Below, piece by piece: positions 37,092 through 47,261 of a stretch of DNA of 64,000 nt. Source of the DNA: Spartinivicinus poritis (lineage in GTDB: Bacteria > Pseudomonadota > Gammaproteobacteria > Pseudomonadales > Zooshikellaceae); contig NZ_JAPMOU010000001.1 of assembly GCF_028858535.1 (NCBI RefSeq), forward strand, positions 248,001 to 312,000, read 5' to 3'. Numbering within the stretch: the first letter of the stretch is position 1; every line of letters starts with the position of its first letter. The position numbers and the translations under genes were made by a program. The notes beneath the pieces are model-generated. The model was not told the DNA's origin and made no database searches. It was given only the letters and a program-made list of their open reading frames with translations.

Positions 37092-38075
37092 TCAGCAGCT
37101 AACGCAAGAAAATTTAGTCACCAGGGCCTGCTTTGCCTGTTCTAACCGATCTATTCCTGAAATAACTTGATAGACAATCCCAAGCTGCTTTAACAATGCT
37201 TCACATTGCAGAAAAAAGTGCTCACGAGCTTCTTGTTCAGGTTGACATCGTTGAGGATCAAACTGCCAAGGTAAATCAGGTGCAACAAGTAATACCAAAT
37301 CATAGTGATGCTGCTGAACTTGTTTCTCCAGCCACTCAGGTACCTTGCGAAATAGTACCTGACTCCAAATTTGAGTTGTCATTAACCCTGTGTCAAACAA
37401 CACCAGCTTCGCTTGAGCTGCAACCGTTTGCTCAATAGCCTGTTGTACTTTGGCAATTAAGGCAATATCTTCATAGCAACCAACATCATCTTGGTATGAT
37501 AACCATAGCCTTGCATACTCATTAACCAATGGAAACCTCAGTTGTTGTGCGAGTGCTAAGGCTAATGTCGACTTTCCAGCAGACTCCGGTCCCATAATAG
37601 CCACTTTATTGTGCTTGGCATGTAGATATTGCCTACGTTCAACAGGTTCTTGTGTTAACAAGTGATTCAGTTTTGAACTGGAATGAAAAGCAGCAGTCTG
37701 GAGTTGATCAGAATTAACGAGTACTTTTTCAATAGGTAATGGAGTCATATCTAATTCTTTTGCCAATACCCAGTCAGTGTCTTTAGACACAACAAAAAAC
37801 TGGCTAGCCCTCGCACCATCAACCTCTGACTCCACAACAGCAGAGAGGCTACTTGTAGTCTTAGTCAAGTGAGTTTGGACAAATGGATAGCGCTGCTTAA
37901 TCCTCCGCTGCTCAGCATTGCTCTTTACAACAGCATGAACGTTGCTAGCAAAGTGATAAGCAAAATGAAAGAGATAATCGCAACAAGGCTGAAGCACTGG
38001 AAAAGGACCGGCTAACCAACAGTGCTCTACTTCTCCACTATCTACTAGCTCATTACTCAACATAGTGGCTGCCAC
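37092..38075 (-). CDS. NadR-like protein: decayed NMN adenylyltransferase half plus ribosylnicotinamide kinase
   Basis: The 327-aa protein ends in a P-loop kinase domain like that of NadR, with Walker A GPESAGKST (residues 162-170), NEYARLWL and a FDTGLMTT segment. This domain phosphorylates nicotinamide riboside in characterised relatives. The N-terminal part still resembles an NMNAT fold (LAGPFPVLQPCCDYLFHFAY, then RYPFVQTHL and FVVSKDTDWVLAKEL). However, the HxGH catalytic motif has become QPCC, so adenylyltransfer is probably lost. There is no DNA-binding HTH domain. The start is uncertain (GTG at 38075 or ATG at 38063). Confidence 0.75.
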   Translation of the reverse strand: MAATMLSNELVDSGEVEHCWLAGPFPVLQPCCDYLFHFAYHFASNVHAVVKSNAEQRRIKQRYPFVQTHLTKTTSSLSAVVESEVDGARASQFFVVSKDTDWVLAKELDMTPLPIEKVLVNSDQLQTAAFHSSSKLNHLLTQEPVERRQYLHAKHNKVAIMGPESAGKSTLALALAQQLRFPLVNEYARLWLSYQDDVGCYEDIALIAKVQQAIEQTVAAQAKLVLFDTGLMTTQIWSQVLFRKVPEWLEKQVQQHHYDLVLLVAPDLPWQFDPQRCQPEQEAREHFFLQCEALLKQLGIVYQVISGIDRLEQAKQALVTKFSCVSC

Positions 38076-38318
38076 TTGCCTTATTCATAAATTGATCAAT
38101 ACCTTAATTAGCATTACTTAATAGGCAGTTAAACTATAAATAAAAAAAGGAAATGTATACCCTCTAGCCAGATATTATTTCATTGAACGACAAGGGTAAG
38201 TTGCTAAGGTCTAGCAAAATATTCAAGTTAGCGTATGGGGTTTACAGGGAACTTATTTATGCAGAATACAAAGGGTATACTAACCCATGTAGATATGGGC
38301 TAGTACTACTCTAACAAG

Positions 38319-39470
38319 CTAACGTCTGGCTACCTCAAGCGGCCTTTGATCATGCCCATAGATATCCTTAGCAAAATGCACTTTACCAAGAGTATCAACC
38401 CAAGCTGTCATATAAGCCAAATAAATAGGTATAGGTTGCTCTAGCCGCAATGTAACGGTTCTACTTGTATCCAACAGCCGATCCAACTTAGTCGGTTGCC
38501 ACCCTCGATTAAGCTGTAATAGGCTCTCAGCCAGCTCCCTTGGTTTTTCTACCCGCACACAACCTGAGCTTAATGCCCGATTATTTTGCCGAAATAAGTG
38601 AGGTTGAGATGTATCATGCAAATAAACAGAGTGTTTATTTGGAAAGTCAAATTTAAAACGCCCTAACGCATTTCCCGGCCCAGGAAGTTGTTTTAACCGA
38701 TAGGGAAACTTCTTATACGACACTTTTTGCCAAGGCATTCCTGACTCTACTAGTGAATAAGGCGGAACCATTTGGGCATTTTGCCCCCAGCCTCTCAAGA
38801 CAAGAAAATTATGATTTTGCAAAAAGTCGGGCTGCCGCCTCAATTTTGGCAAAATATCTTTTACTGCTATTTTTCTTGGTACATTCCAAGGTGGGTTTAC
38901 AACTATCGATTTAATCGTGTCAGCCCAGATAGGCGTCTGTCGAGCTTTTTTACCCACAATGACTTTCATTGTTAATTTAGTCTTACTGTCTTCTACCAGC
39001 TTCAAACTATAGTCAGCTATGTTTACCAGCACATAACGATCGCCCATGTTTTCTGGTAACTGGTCTAACCGAGTAAGATTTTTGGTAATAATCGCTGCTT
39101 TTTCTTCAGGAGGGCGAGCTAATGCCTGATAACTTTTGTAATCCAGAATACCGCTAGGTGGTAGCTTATGACGAGTTTGAAAACTTATTAGGCCTTTTTG
39201 CAAAGAACCACCTGGTTTTGCTATATCGCCTGTTAACAGCAGTAGGTTATGTAACAGTGCTGCTTTTTTTACCGGATCCTGAGTTAATACCTGAGAATAA
39301 CTGGGTAGTTGACTCCATGCACCAGACTCTTCCAGCTGTTTATAATGTTGTAACGCCTTTGACAGATGATGGTACTGTTGATTATTAGGCGTGTGATTAG
39401 ACGTAGTGTTGGCAACTGCGACAGGGGTTATTATTAACGCTATCACCAGCCTTAGACAGCGAAGTAGCAC
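38319..39470 (-). CDS. YcbB-type L,D-transpeptidase
   Basis: This 383-aa exported enzyme makes 3-3 cross-links in peptidoglycan or a related linkage. A signal peptide (MLLRCLRLVIALIITPVAVA) is followed by a peptidoglycan-binding-type helical module (SLQKGLISFQTRHKLPPSGIL). The YkuD catalytic domain runs from DRYVLVNIADYSLKL to the Cys motif HDTSQPHLFRQ...LSSGCVRVEKP, with the nucleophilic Cys. It is much shorter than E. coli LdtD (about 615 aa), lacking much of the N-terminal half. It is a single gene. Confidence 0.85.
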   Translation of the reverse strand: MLLRCLRLVIALIITPVAVANTTSNHTPNNQQYHHLSKALQHYKQLEESGAWSQLPSYSQVLTQDPVKKAALLHNLLLLTGDIAKPGGSLQKGLISFQTRHKLPPSGILDYKSYQALARPPEEKAAIITKNLTRLDQLPENMGDRYVLVNIADYSLKLVEDSKTKLTMKVIVGKKARQTPIWADTIKSIVVNPPWNVPRKIAVKDILPKLRRQPDFLQNHNFLVLRGWGQNAQMVPPYSLVESGMPWQKVSYKKFPYRLKQLPGPGNALGRFKFDFPNKHSVYLHDTSQPHLFRQNNRALSSGCVRVEKPRELAESLLQLNRGWQPTKLDRLLDTSRTVTLRLEQPIPIYLAYMTAWVDTLGKVHFAKDIYGHDQRPLEVARR

Positions 39471-40536
39471 AAACCTTCCTCCATGTATCCGGTTGACAAT
39501 TCATCACTAACAGACCATTGCCATACGAGGCTTTATTCCGCTACCTAATGGTGTATTACAGCCCTCTATCTTAAGGCTAATAACATCTCATTTAAGCCTT
39601 TTTAACAATTACTGGCTTCAGCTAATGCTGCACATATCCTGTCCAGTAATATTGACTAGAGTTATATTGGTTGTAAGCCAAATTATAGTCGGTAGCAAAA
39701 AATCTCGAATTACAAAATCATTCTTAAGTTCAGTGATTATTGATATTGTCAGTTATATAAACGAGCTATTTATTTTTTACAGCAAATACAGTCAACTATT
39801 TTTACAGCTGATCTATAGTCATATTAAAATTTAATCATCCATTACTTACAAAAGCCTCCAACCAACATATGAATACAATGGACATGCTAAACGTCACACT
39901 TGGCTAATTAAGCAAACCCCATAAATCAACCGATAATAAAGCATCCTATTAGCAGTTATTTATAATTTAAAAACAGATCACACATTATATTTGAACCAAT
40001 CATATAATCAAAGCGTCTGTATTTAACCCATAATATTCTAAACACATGGATTTAAATAGAACTTACAACATCCACAATTATCGGACCGAGTTTAACTAAA
40101 AAAATTTGAGAATCACTCGACTCCATCTTCGTGAATTCTATAGTTTCCTAGGTAAGCGGTTCTGACAACTACATCACTTGTTGCTTAATAGTTTTTAAAT
40201 TTAAGACGCGAGTTAGTTAAAAAATTGATTCCTTTCACACTATTCTTATTAGCTATTGAACTATAACCAATACAGAGGTTTCTCAGGCATCGCTATCAAA
40301 CGATGAGTCCCTATAATACATTGTTGTTAGTGCCCTCTTAAAATTAGCAGAGCTGCCCTCCCTCATGAATCTTTAAAAATAACAGATGATTAGTGACGAT
40401 AATAAAACTTAGAAGCCATTGGTGAATGGATATAACATTAATGAAGATAGATAATAAAAATAGACGATACTAGTGCTCCATGGAGTCTGTAATTTACAGA
40501 CTTATTATTCGAAGAAATAAAGCCGCTTCTCTCCTT
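39471..40536. other. Long AT-rich gap
   Basis: I see no gene I can support in these 1,066 bases. A 69-codon open frame at 39625-39834 lacks a ribosome binding site and recognisable content. No terminator, repeat or RNA gene stands out. Confidence 0.5.
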
Positions 40537-41742
40537 TTAAAATAACTCTACATCACCTGGGCTTACTGACTCATTCTTGATATTGTGACTGTAGTGGGTT
40601 TCTACATCTTTTTTGGATGCTACAATTTCAGCAATTTTACTACTTATTTGTTTTAGATAAGAGATAACATTACTATCTTTAGTAACATAATCATCACTCA
40701 TATTAATACTTTTCTCTAAATAATTTAGCTCATCTGTAATTTTGTCAGTAAGCTGTCTAACAATATCTTCAAATTGTAACGCTGTAATCGCCTTATGTGC
40801 TTCCTGATAAGTAACCTGACTCACATCAGCTAACTCAGATACTAACCTGCCTACTTCAACCTCTCCCTTCCCCAGCTCCTCCATCATCTGATCTATAAAA
40901 CCTTTTGCATTAATCATCTCATTCATATCCATAGACGCAATGTTGCCTACAATCTCTTCAACTTCATTCACTTTTGCTTTAACTGTTTCTGCTTGAGAGC
41001 GGATCAAACAATTGAAGTCATTTGATTTAAAAGACAGTTTTCTTACTTCTTGAGCCACAACAGCAAACCCCTTTCCTGCATCTCCTGCTCGAGCAGACTC
41101 GATAGCCGCGTTTAAAGCAAGTAGGCTAGTTTGATCAGTAATATTTCTTAATTTCGATAGCTGAGCAAACATACCATCAAGCTCACTTACCATTTCTTCA
41201 ATTTTATAAACAGCCTGAATACTATGATCACTCATACTAACCAATAAATTTACATAGTTTCCAATAATCCCAGATGTTTTCTTAGAAAACTTCTCAAAGT
41301 TAACAGTTCTTGGTTGCTCATCTTTTTCACTCTTAGAAAAATAAGCAACAATTTCACCAATTAAGTTATTTTGTTTTTTTGTAGATGAATCTAAAACAGA
41401 AAAGCTTCTATCTAATTTAGCTATTGCATCCGCAGTGATCATACGGACCTTCTCATTTGAACTATGGGCTGCTACAACTTTAGCAGCTATGAGCTCCTTA
41501 GTTTTACTAATAAATATTTTAATTTCTTCATAGAGCGTTAAGTTTTTCTTCTTGTCATCCATGTGCAACTTATTATTCAACTTTAAAGCTACTTTATTAA
41601 GGGTATACAACCAGACTATTAATATTAAAGCTAACAGGGCGCTAAGAAAAAAACCATTAGCTAAATCAACTACTAACACACAGACTATTGCAACTATATT
41701 TAATAAGATAGCAAACCAAGCGTTTTGAAACATTGCATTCAT
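40537..41742 (-). CDS. Methyl-accepting chemotaxis protein without periplasmic sensor
   Basis: The 401-aa protein has two closely spaced N-terminal membrane helices (about residues 7-47, with almost no periplasmic loop), then a cytoplasmic signalling domain. The conserved hairpin tip is [34 protein letters not shown]. No ligand-binding domain or HAMP is evident, so it may sense a cytoplasmic or membrane signal. It has no CheB/CheR-binding pentapeptide at its C-terminus. No other che genes are in the window. A STAS protein gene is divergent from it. Confidence 0.88.
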   Translation of the reverse strand: MNAMFQNAWFAILLNIVAIVCVLVVDLANGFFLSALLALILIVWLYTLNKVALKLNNKLHMDDKKKNLTLYEEIKIFISKTKELIAAKVVAAHSSNEKVRMITADAIAKLDRSFSVLDSSTKKQNNLIGEIVAYFSKSEKDEQPRTVNFEKFSKKTSGIIGNYVNLLVSMSDHSIQAVYKIEEMVSELDGMFAQLSKLRNITDQTSLLALNAAIESARAGDAGKGFAVVAQEVRKLSFKSNDFNCLIRSQAETVKAKVNEVEEIVGNIASMDMNEMINAKGFIDQMMEELGKGEVEVGRLVSELADVSQVTYQEAHKAITALQFEDIVRQLTDKITDELNYLEKSINMSDDYVTKDSNVISYLKQISSKIAEIVASKKDVETHYSHNIKNESVSPGDVELF

Positions 41743-42147
41743 AGTAGCTTTACATCCTTGCTTGAGCTTATTTTACTATAATCTTCAACTGGGACTATAA
41801 ACCCAATTTCTTTTCAATAGGATCCTATGACATCTATAACTTATAGCACAATAATATTTACGCTTATTTCTACCACCATTGATTAAATTCTTACAGACTA
41901 GCCACCATATTGCACCCAAAAGTCAGTTCAATACAGCTTCAATCAAGCTAAATTCTCTACAATTAGTATAAGACCAGCTACACTATTACCTAAACCCTAC
42001 TCACTAATAGGAAGAGTTTTCATGTAAATACTACAGTTTTAATTTAAACCCTTTCATAAAAATATTATATTTTCTTATACTTATTTCAATGCAAGGAACT
42101 ATAGCCAAAACTTTTTAATAGCTATTCAATAATAGCAAACTAAAGTA
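41743..42147. other. Divergent gap, chemoreceptor / STAS gene
   Basis: AT-rich sequence without a gene. I see no clear operator or hairpin. Confidence 0.45.
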
Positions 42148-42504
42148 ATGGACTTAAGGTTTATGAATAAACATACTAGCCCTACACTAAAAACAACAAC
42201 TACTGGCAATAGCATCATAATTCGAGTCGGGAAAGAGTTTACTTTTAAATTAGCTCATGCGTTTAGAGAAACTTATATCGACCTAAAAAACCATGATTAT
42301 ACTTATATTGTTGACTTAAAAGAGACTGAATATATAGATAGTTCTTCATTAGGCATTTTACTCAACATGAAAAAACACTTAAATTGTAGCAAGGAAAAAA
42401 TCAAGATAATAAACTGTAACAACCATATAACAAAGTTATTTGCTTTATCCAAATTTGATGAAGCTTTCATTGTACAATCTCAAACAAGCACTCATCCACA
42501 GTAA
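42148..42504 (+). CDS. STAS-domain protein (anti-sigma factor antagonist type)
   Basis: This single-domain cytoplasmic protein of 118 aa has the STAS core: an N-terminal strand GNSIIIRVGKEFTF, YIVDLKETEYIDSSSLGILLNMKKH with the phosphorylatable Ser at 65 or 66, and IKIINCNNHITKLF. In the SpoIIAA-like family the Ser is phosphorylated by an anti-sigma kinase and dephosphorylated by a PP2C phosphatase; neither partner gene is adjacent. It lies next to a chemoreceptor gene, so a role in chemosensory or surface-response switching is possible. The start may be the ATG at 42163. Confidence 0.78.
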   Translation: MDLRFMNKHTSPTLKTTTTGNSIIIRVGKEFTFKLAHAFRETYIDLKNHDYTYIVDLKETEYIDSSSLGILLNMKKHLNCSKEKIKIINCNNHITKLFALSKFDEAFIVQSQTSTHPQ

Positions 42505-42771
42505 AGATTTTTCCTAGTTAAAATATAAGCTATTTTTTGTGAGTGTCGTTATGATTCCTGAAGGCAACAGTTAAAATTACTTCAGGCTGCTGATCATAAG
42601 ACTTGCTCCCTTCTCTAACTAGTGGTGCATGTGTAAAGCAGAGTAACAGTTTTCAAAACCAAAGAACCTTTGGAGAATAAATAGCCACTTCATTTTACTA
42701 ATGCATCACTAGCTTATTACTAAAGGATTAAGAACAGCTAGACCTATAGGTAGTTTATATAGAAAACAAAC

Positions 42772-43524
42772 CTACATTTCATCAGAAAAATATTTATTCA
42801 TAATTTTTTGAACATCAACTTCTGTTAGCGCTTTATTAAAAGCATTAACCAGCATTTTTCCTTTATCATTTTTCTTAAAGCAAATATAGAGCTTTTTATC
42901 CTCTAGCATCTTGTTATTAAACTGTATATTATTTTTTGCCTTAACTAGTTTTTTTTCAGTTGAAAGCAGATAATGCATTACATTTTTATCAATAACAGCT
43001 AAACTAATCCTTCCACCGTTTAGTTTTAGTAAATTAGTTGTATCACTACCTGCGGCATCAACTCGTAACTCTCCTTTTGCGGCCATTTGGTCAAATTCTG
43101 CTGTATTTACATAACCACTTACAGTACCAATTTTAACTTCTTTTAGATCATGCAACGTTTGCCAAGCTACAGCCGCAGATTTCAGCTCTGCAAACCCTAA
43201 AGGTCCACTACCCATTGGCTCTGAAAAAATAAAGTCTTGCTCTAACTCAGCAGCAAAATACTCAGGGAAATAGCCAGCATATTTTGGATCATCTTTGGCT
43301 AAGTCAACTGCTCGTTTCCAAGGAAAAAACTCTACTATAAGGTCATAACCAGCTGCTTTAAATACAGCTTTAGCGACAGCAACTGATGCACCTTGCTGGG
43401 TAAGTTTTTTTCCAGTATAAGGTGGCCAGTCTAACGAAGTAAGATACACTTTTTCAGCCACTGCATTGGCAAACATTCCATAACCAATCACCAAACCAAT
43501 AACAAGTGCTACTAACCGCTTCAT
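42772..43524 (-). CDS. Family-3 substrate-binding protein (orphan)
   Basis: This 250-aa periplasmic protein has a signal peptide (MKRLVALVIGLVIGYGMFANAVA). The ATG at 43524 follows GGGAGG with good spacing; a GTG precedes it. SBP_bac_3 features are LTSLDWPPYTGKKLTQQGA, the subgroup motif VEFFPWKRAVDLAKDDPKY and IFSEPMGSGPLGF. No ABC permease or ATPase is adjacent. The divergent neighbour is a membrane nucleotide cyclase, so the binding protein might feed a signal rather than a transporter; this is speculative. Confidence 0.8.
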   Translation of the reverse strand: MKRLVALVIGLVIGYGMFANAVAEKVYLTSLDWPPYTGKKLTQQGASVAVAKAVFKAAGYDLIVEFFPWKRAVDLAKDDPKYAGYFPEYFAAELEQDFIFSEPMGSGPLGFAELKSAAVAWQTLHDLKEVKIGTVSGYVNTAEFDQMAAKGELRVDAAGSDTTNLLKLNGGRISLAVIDKNVMHYLLSTEKKLVKAKNNIQFNNKMLEDKKLYICFKKNDKGKMLVNAFNKALTEVDVQKIMNKYFSDEM

Positions 43525-43676
43525 CACAACCTCCCAGCTTATTGGTTGTTATCATAATTCTATCTTTGCTACAGTAGCACCGGCTGATGCGATGCCAGTA
43601 GGATATCACGATTAATTTAAGCATTAACTGGTATGCTTTGCCTGAAACAGGAGTTTTTATTAACAATCTAGCGCGA

Positions 43677-45455
43677 ATGAGGGCTATGCGAAGACCTTCT
43701 ATTAGTTCTATATTAAGTTTTGGCTTTGGCTTGCTACTCATCATAGCGGTTGGTTTAGTGCTTTATTTAGGGATATCAAGCACACGAAAAAACACCATGA
43801 TTTTACTTGAAGAGCTAGCGACTGTTTCCCTATTCGCTATCAAAGAGCAAGTTTCTGAGCACCTAAACCCCATTAATGAACAGCTTGACTATGCTGCAAG
43901 TATCTTAGAATCAGGTCAACTGCAAGTAGACGACTCGCCTGAGTTTAATAAAATGATGAATGGCACCTTAGCTGCTGTGCCTCAATCCGTAGGCATTGCT
44001 TACGTAGATGACCTCTACTTTTCGCGATTTTATAACCGTAAAAAACAACAGCTGACTACTGACTACTGGCTTAGTTACCAACCTATACAAGATGCTTTAA
44101 ACAATACTTCCATTAGCCACCAAAACCAATGGCTTGATCCTGTTTATTCCCATGAGCTAAAACAAAGTATAATCCCCGTACTACGCACAATATCACTTCC
44201 CGATAATACCCGTGGTGTATTGGTTGCCGGCATTAGTCTTACCAAACTAAACCAATTGATCGCTACAATTAGTTATGAGTTCAAAAAGCCTATTTTCATT
44301 CTTGACCAACAACAAAGAGCAGTTGCAGCCGCTAAGCCCGATCAGCCCACTCAATTACCTTTTCACCCTCTACAACCAATACCAAAACTAGCTGAGCTAA
44401 CAGAAAGCCCTCTTTCAGTATTTTGGCAAAACAACAACCATCGCCAGTATCTGATTGGTAAGGGAAAGTTCAATGAACACCGTGTTCATTGGCAAGATAG
44501 CCGCTATTATTTTATTTTTCAGGAGCTGACTGGTTTTAGCAGCAAACCCTGGCTGGTTGGTATCTACCTGGCTCACGAACAAGTTTTTGAACCTATCAAG
44601 ACAATGGTCAAACTGTTAGTTGTTGGCACAATACTGCTAATTATATTTGTTCTATTGGCCTTCTGGTTTGGCAATCGAATCGGTAAAGACTTCAAACGCA
44701 TTGCTAGTGGTTTCGATAACATTGCGGATATGGCGGTTGCTGACCTGGAAAAACTTCCCCACCACCCTATTGCTGAATTTGACTCAGTGGCAACTGCTTA
44801 CAACCAAATGATTAATAAGCTCAAAGAACATGAGCAAGTCAGACGTCTTTTTGGTCAATATGTGCCTACTGATATTGCTAAAAAAATCCTGGCTGCCAAT
44901 GGCCAAGTGATGCCAGAAATCCATACCGCTACTATCTTCTATTCAGATATAGTGAGCTTTACCAGCATGGCAGAACAGCTATCACCCAGCCAGCTGGTCA
45001 CAGTACTGAATCAGTATTTTTCACTCACTGCAGAAGTATTGGACAAACATGGCGGTATTATTACTCAGTTTCAAGGCGATGCCATTTTAGCAATATTTAA
45101 CATCCCTAACCCTCAGCCAGACCATGCCAGTCAAGCAGTAAATGCCAGCATAGCCATTCAAACCCAGCTAAAACAAGAGTATTTCAATGGCGTTAATATA
45201 CAGTGCCGGATAGGCGTCAATACAGGCGAAGTGATTGCAGGCAGCGTTGGTACTCAAGATCAATTGAATTACACTGTTCACGGCGATTCAGTTAACCTAG
45301 CTGCTCGCCTGGAAAGCTTAAATAAGGAATATGGAACAGCTATCCTAGTCTCTGAAACAACAGTCCGCCAGTGCAGCCAAGTTTTGTTTAAAGAAATTGG
45401 GGATATTCCCATACGAGGCAAACACAACACAGTGCGTGTTTTTACGCCCACATAA
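43677..45455 (+). CDS. Membrane-bound class III adenylate/guanylate cyclase
   Basis: The protein has about 592 aa. A membrane helix near residues 10-30 precedes a periplasmic Cache-like sensor of about 290 residues. A second membrane helix (LLVVGTILLIIFVLLAFWFG), a HAMP-like linker and the C-terminal cyclase domain follow. The metal Asp residues sit in FYSDIVSFTSM and QFQGDAILAIF; YTVHGDSVNLAARLES completes the active site. Substrate choice (ATP or GTP) is not certain from sequence alone. The frame opens at a TTG (43638), but the ATG at 43677 looks better; an ATG at 43686 is also possible. Confidence 0.88.
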   Translation: MRAMRRPSISSILSFGFGLLLIIAVGLVLYLGISSTRKNTMILLEELATVSLFAIKEQVSEHLNPINEQLDYAASILESGQLQVDDSPEFNKMMNGTLAAVPQSVGIAYVDDLYFSRFYNRKKQQLTTDYWLSYQPIQDALNNTSISHQNQWLDPVYSHELKQSIIPVLRTISLPDNTRGVLVAGISLTKLNQLIATISYEFKKPIFILDQQQRAVAAAKPDQPTQLPFHPLQPIPKLAELTESPLSVFWQNNNHRQYLIGKGKFNEHRVHWQDSRYYFIFQELTGFSSKPWLVGIYLAHEQVFEPIKTMVKLLVVGTILLIIFVLLAFWFGNRIGKDFKRIASGFDNIADMAVADLEKLPHHPIAEFDSVATAYNQMINKLKEHEQVRRLFGQYVPTDIAKKILAANGQVMPEIHTATIFYSDIVSFTSMAEQLSPSQLVTVLNQYFSLTAEVLDKHGGIITQFQGDAILAIFNIPNPQPDHASQAVNASIAIQTQLKQEYFNGVNIQCRIGVNTGEVIAGSVGTQDQLNYTVHGDSVNLAARLESLNKEYGTAILVSETTVRQCSQVLFKEIGDIPIRGKHNTVRVFTPT

Positions 45456-45742
45456 CAAGTTGAGGTCTTACATAGTAAAAAAGAGTTGAGTTTTCTTCAT
45501 CAACCTGTAGAATGCCGTGAATTTTGTGCGACACCTGCTTAACAGGTACCTCAGTATCAAATAATGGTGAGCAAAGCCCAATGGCAAAGAGTTCAGCTAA
45601 ACTGTTATTCAGTGAGGTTTCAGTAATCTGTGACCACTGTGGCTGCCTTTAAATAGTCCAAAGGCAAGCTGTAAGCTAATTGATAGCCAACTGGATCAAT
45701 TGTAGTACTTAATATGAAATCAAATTTTATTAAGACTTTTTC
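45456..45742. other. Gap upstream of the pyrBI leader
   Basis: No gene is visible. It should hold the pyrBI promoter; TTGATA at 45680-45685 with TAGTAC 17 bases later is a weak candidate. Confidence 0.4.
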
Positions 45743-45796
45743 ATGCTACAACCAAACCAACTGTTTGCAAGTGCAGTTAGCACGTTTTTTATTTAA
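45743..45796 (+). CDS. pyrBI leader peptide (PyrL-like)
   Basis: A 17-codon open frame, MLQPNQLFASAVSTFFI, ends in a very U-rich tract (TTTTTTATTTAATTTTTATT). Its stop codon lies 9 bases before the attenuator hairpin. In E. coli pyrBI, UTP-dependent RNA polymerase pausing in such a U-rich leader lets the translating ribosome catch up and prevent the terminator from forming. The arrangement here is the same, although the leader is much shorter than E. coli PyrL (44 aa). No strong Shine-Dalgarno is visible, which lowers my confidence. Confidence 0.6.
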   Translation: MLQPNQLFASAVSTFFI

Positions 45797-45805
45797 TTTT
45801 TATTC

Positions 45806-45832
45806 AAGCCCCTAACTTAGGGGCTTTTTTTT
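45806..45832 (+). terminator. pyrBI attenuator terminator
   Basis: AAGCCCCTA and TAGGGGCTT form a GC-rich stem with a 3-nt loop followed by eight T. It lies 24 bases before the pyrB start, so it can only act as an attenuator of pyrBI, controlled by the leader upstream. Confidence 0.85.
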
Positions 45833-45856
45833 GGCTTATACAATGAGAGTGTTGCT

Positions 45857-46789
45857 ATGTCGAATCCACTATTTCAACAACACATTATCTCAATCTCTGA
45901 CTTAACCCGCGCTCAGTTGGAGCTGATTATCACCACAGCCGAACAGCTAAAACACTCGGCAAAGCATGATGCGCTAAAAAACAAAGTGATTGCCAGTTGT
46001 TTTTTTGAGCCCTCTACCCGAACTCGGCTATCTTTTGAAACTGCTATACAAAGGCTAGGAGGAACCGTTATTGGCTTTGACAGCGGTACTAACACATCTC
46101 TTGGCAAAAAAGGGGAAACATTATCAGATTCAATTCGTATTATTTCCTCCTATGCAGATGCTGTCATCATTCGACATCCTAAAGAAGGTGCCGCACGCCT
46201 AGCCAGTGAATTTTCGTCTGTCCCCATAATTAATGGTGGTGACGGTTCCAACCAACACCCTACACAAACCTTATTGGATTTATTCAGTATTTATGAGTGC
46301 CAACAACGTTTGGATAACCTGAATATTGCTTTTGTCGGTGACCTGAAGTATGGCCGTACTGTTCATTCACTAGCACAAGCCCTTTCTTTATTTAACTGCC
46401 GATTTCAATTTTTATCGCCTAGTGCTTTAGCCATGCCAGACTATATTTTGGCAGAGCTTAACGAACGGCAAGTTAGTTTTCAGGTTTGCAATAATTTCGA
46501 AGAAATTATTCCTCATACAGATATTATCTACATGACTCGAGTGCAAAAAGAACGCTTTGATGAAACCGAATACCAGCATATTGCCGCCAAATATATTTTA
46601 GGAAAAGCTCAACTGACCAACCCTAAAAGCAATATGAAAATTTTACACCCATTACCTAGAGTAGATGAAATTGAAGTAGCCGTTGATGAAACGCCCTATG
46701 CTTATTACTTTGAGCAAGCCAAAAATGGTGTCTATGCCCGAGAAGCATTATTAAGTCTGGTATTAAATCAATCATTAATTAAAGGGTAG
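45857..46789 (+). CDS. pyrB: Aspartate carbamoyltransferase catalytic chain
   Basis: PyrB joins carbamoyl phosphate and aspartate in the first committed step of pyrimidine synthesis. The 310-aa chain has the carbamoyl-phosphate-binding STRTRLSFE (residues 53-61) and [10 protein letters not shown] (from His134), and the late HPLPRVDEI motif with aspartate-site residues. The adjacent pyrI indicates the E. coli-type c6r6 holoenzyme with CTP/ATP allostery. Expression is probably attenuated by the leader peptide and terminator upstream. Confidence 0.97.
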   Translation: MSNPLFQQHIISISDLTRAQLELIITTAEQLKHSAKHDALKNKVIASCFFEPSTRTRLSFETAIQRLGGTVIGFDSGTNTSLGKKGETLSDSIRIISSYADAVIIRHPKEGAARLASEFSSVPIINGGDGSNQHPTQTLLDLFSIYECQQRLDNLNIAFVGDLKYGRTVHSLAQALSLFNCRFQFLSPSALAMPDYILAELNERQVSFQVCNNFEEIIPHTDIIYMTRVQKERFDETEYQHIAAKYILGKAQLTNPKSNMKILHPLPRVDEIEVAVDETPYAYYFEQAKNGVYAREALLSLVLNQSLIKG

Positions 46790-46797
46790 GTAACATC

Positions 46798-47253
46798 ATG
46801 GCTAATAAACTAATGGTAGAAGCTATCCGCACAGGTACAGTGATAGACCATATTCCTTCTGGGCAAGGGCTTAAAATTCTTAAGCAGCTACACTTAATTG
46901 AGGGCAAGCAAAAAATTACTGTTGGCTTTAACTTACCCAGTAAAAACTTAAGCTTTAAAGATCTGATCAAAGTTGAAAACCGGCTTTTTTCAGAGCATGA
47001 AGCCTATCAATTAGCATTATTTGCACCTAGTGCTACCATCAATGTCATCGAAGATTATAAAGTCATTGATAAGTTTAAAATGGTTATACCCGATGCTATA
47101 GAAGGCATTTTTGCTTGTCCTAATTCAAACTGTATTTCTTTAACTGAACCAGTAAAAAGTTATTTTTCGGTTAAACAGACAAATAACGCTATATTTTTGA
47201 AATGCAAATATTGTGAGAAAAGCTTTAATAAGGAGATTGTGGCCGGAGTATAA
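46798..47253 (+). CDS. pyrI: Aspartate carbamoyltransferase regulatory chain
   Basis: PyrI binds CTP or ATP and relays the signal to PyrB. The 151-aa chain has an N-terminal nucleotide-binding domain (MVEAIRTGTVIDHIPSG). Its C-terminal zinc domain has Cys107, Cys112, Cys136 and Cys139 as ligands. It starts eight bases after pyrB and is cotranscribed with it. A hairpin follows within 10 bases of the stop. Confidence 0.97.
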   Translation: MANKLMVEAIRTGTVIDHIPSGQGLKILKQLHLIEGKQKITVGFNLPSKNLSFKDLIKVENRLFSEHEAYQLALFAPSATINVIEDYKVIDKFKMVIPDAIEGIFACPNSNCISLTEPVKSYFSVKQTNNAIFLKCKYCEKSFNKEIVAGV

Positions 47254-47261
47254 TTTTTTAA

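Noticed and set aside
39625-39834. 69-codon open frame in the long gap before the chemoreceptor gene
   Set aside because: No ribosome binding site or neighbour support, and its hydrophobic composition is that of translated AT-rich DNA.
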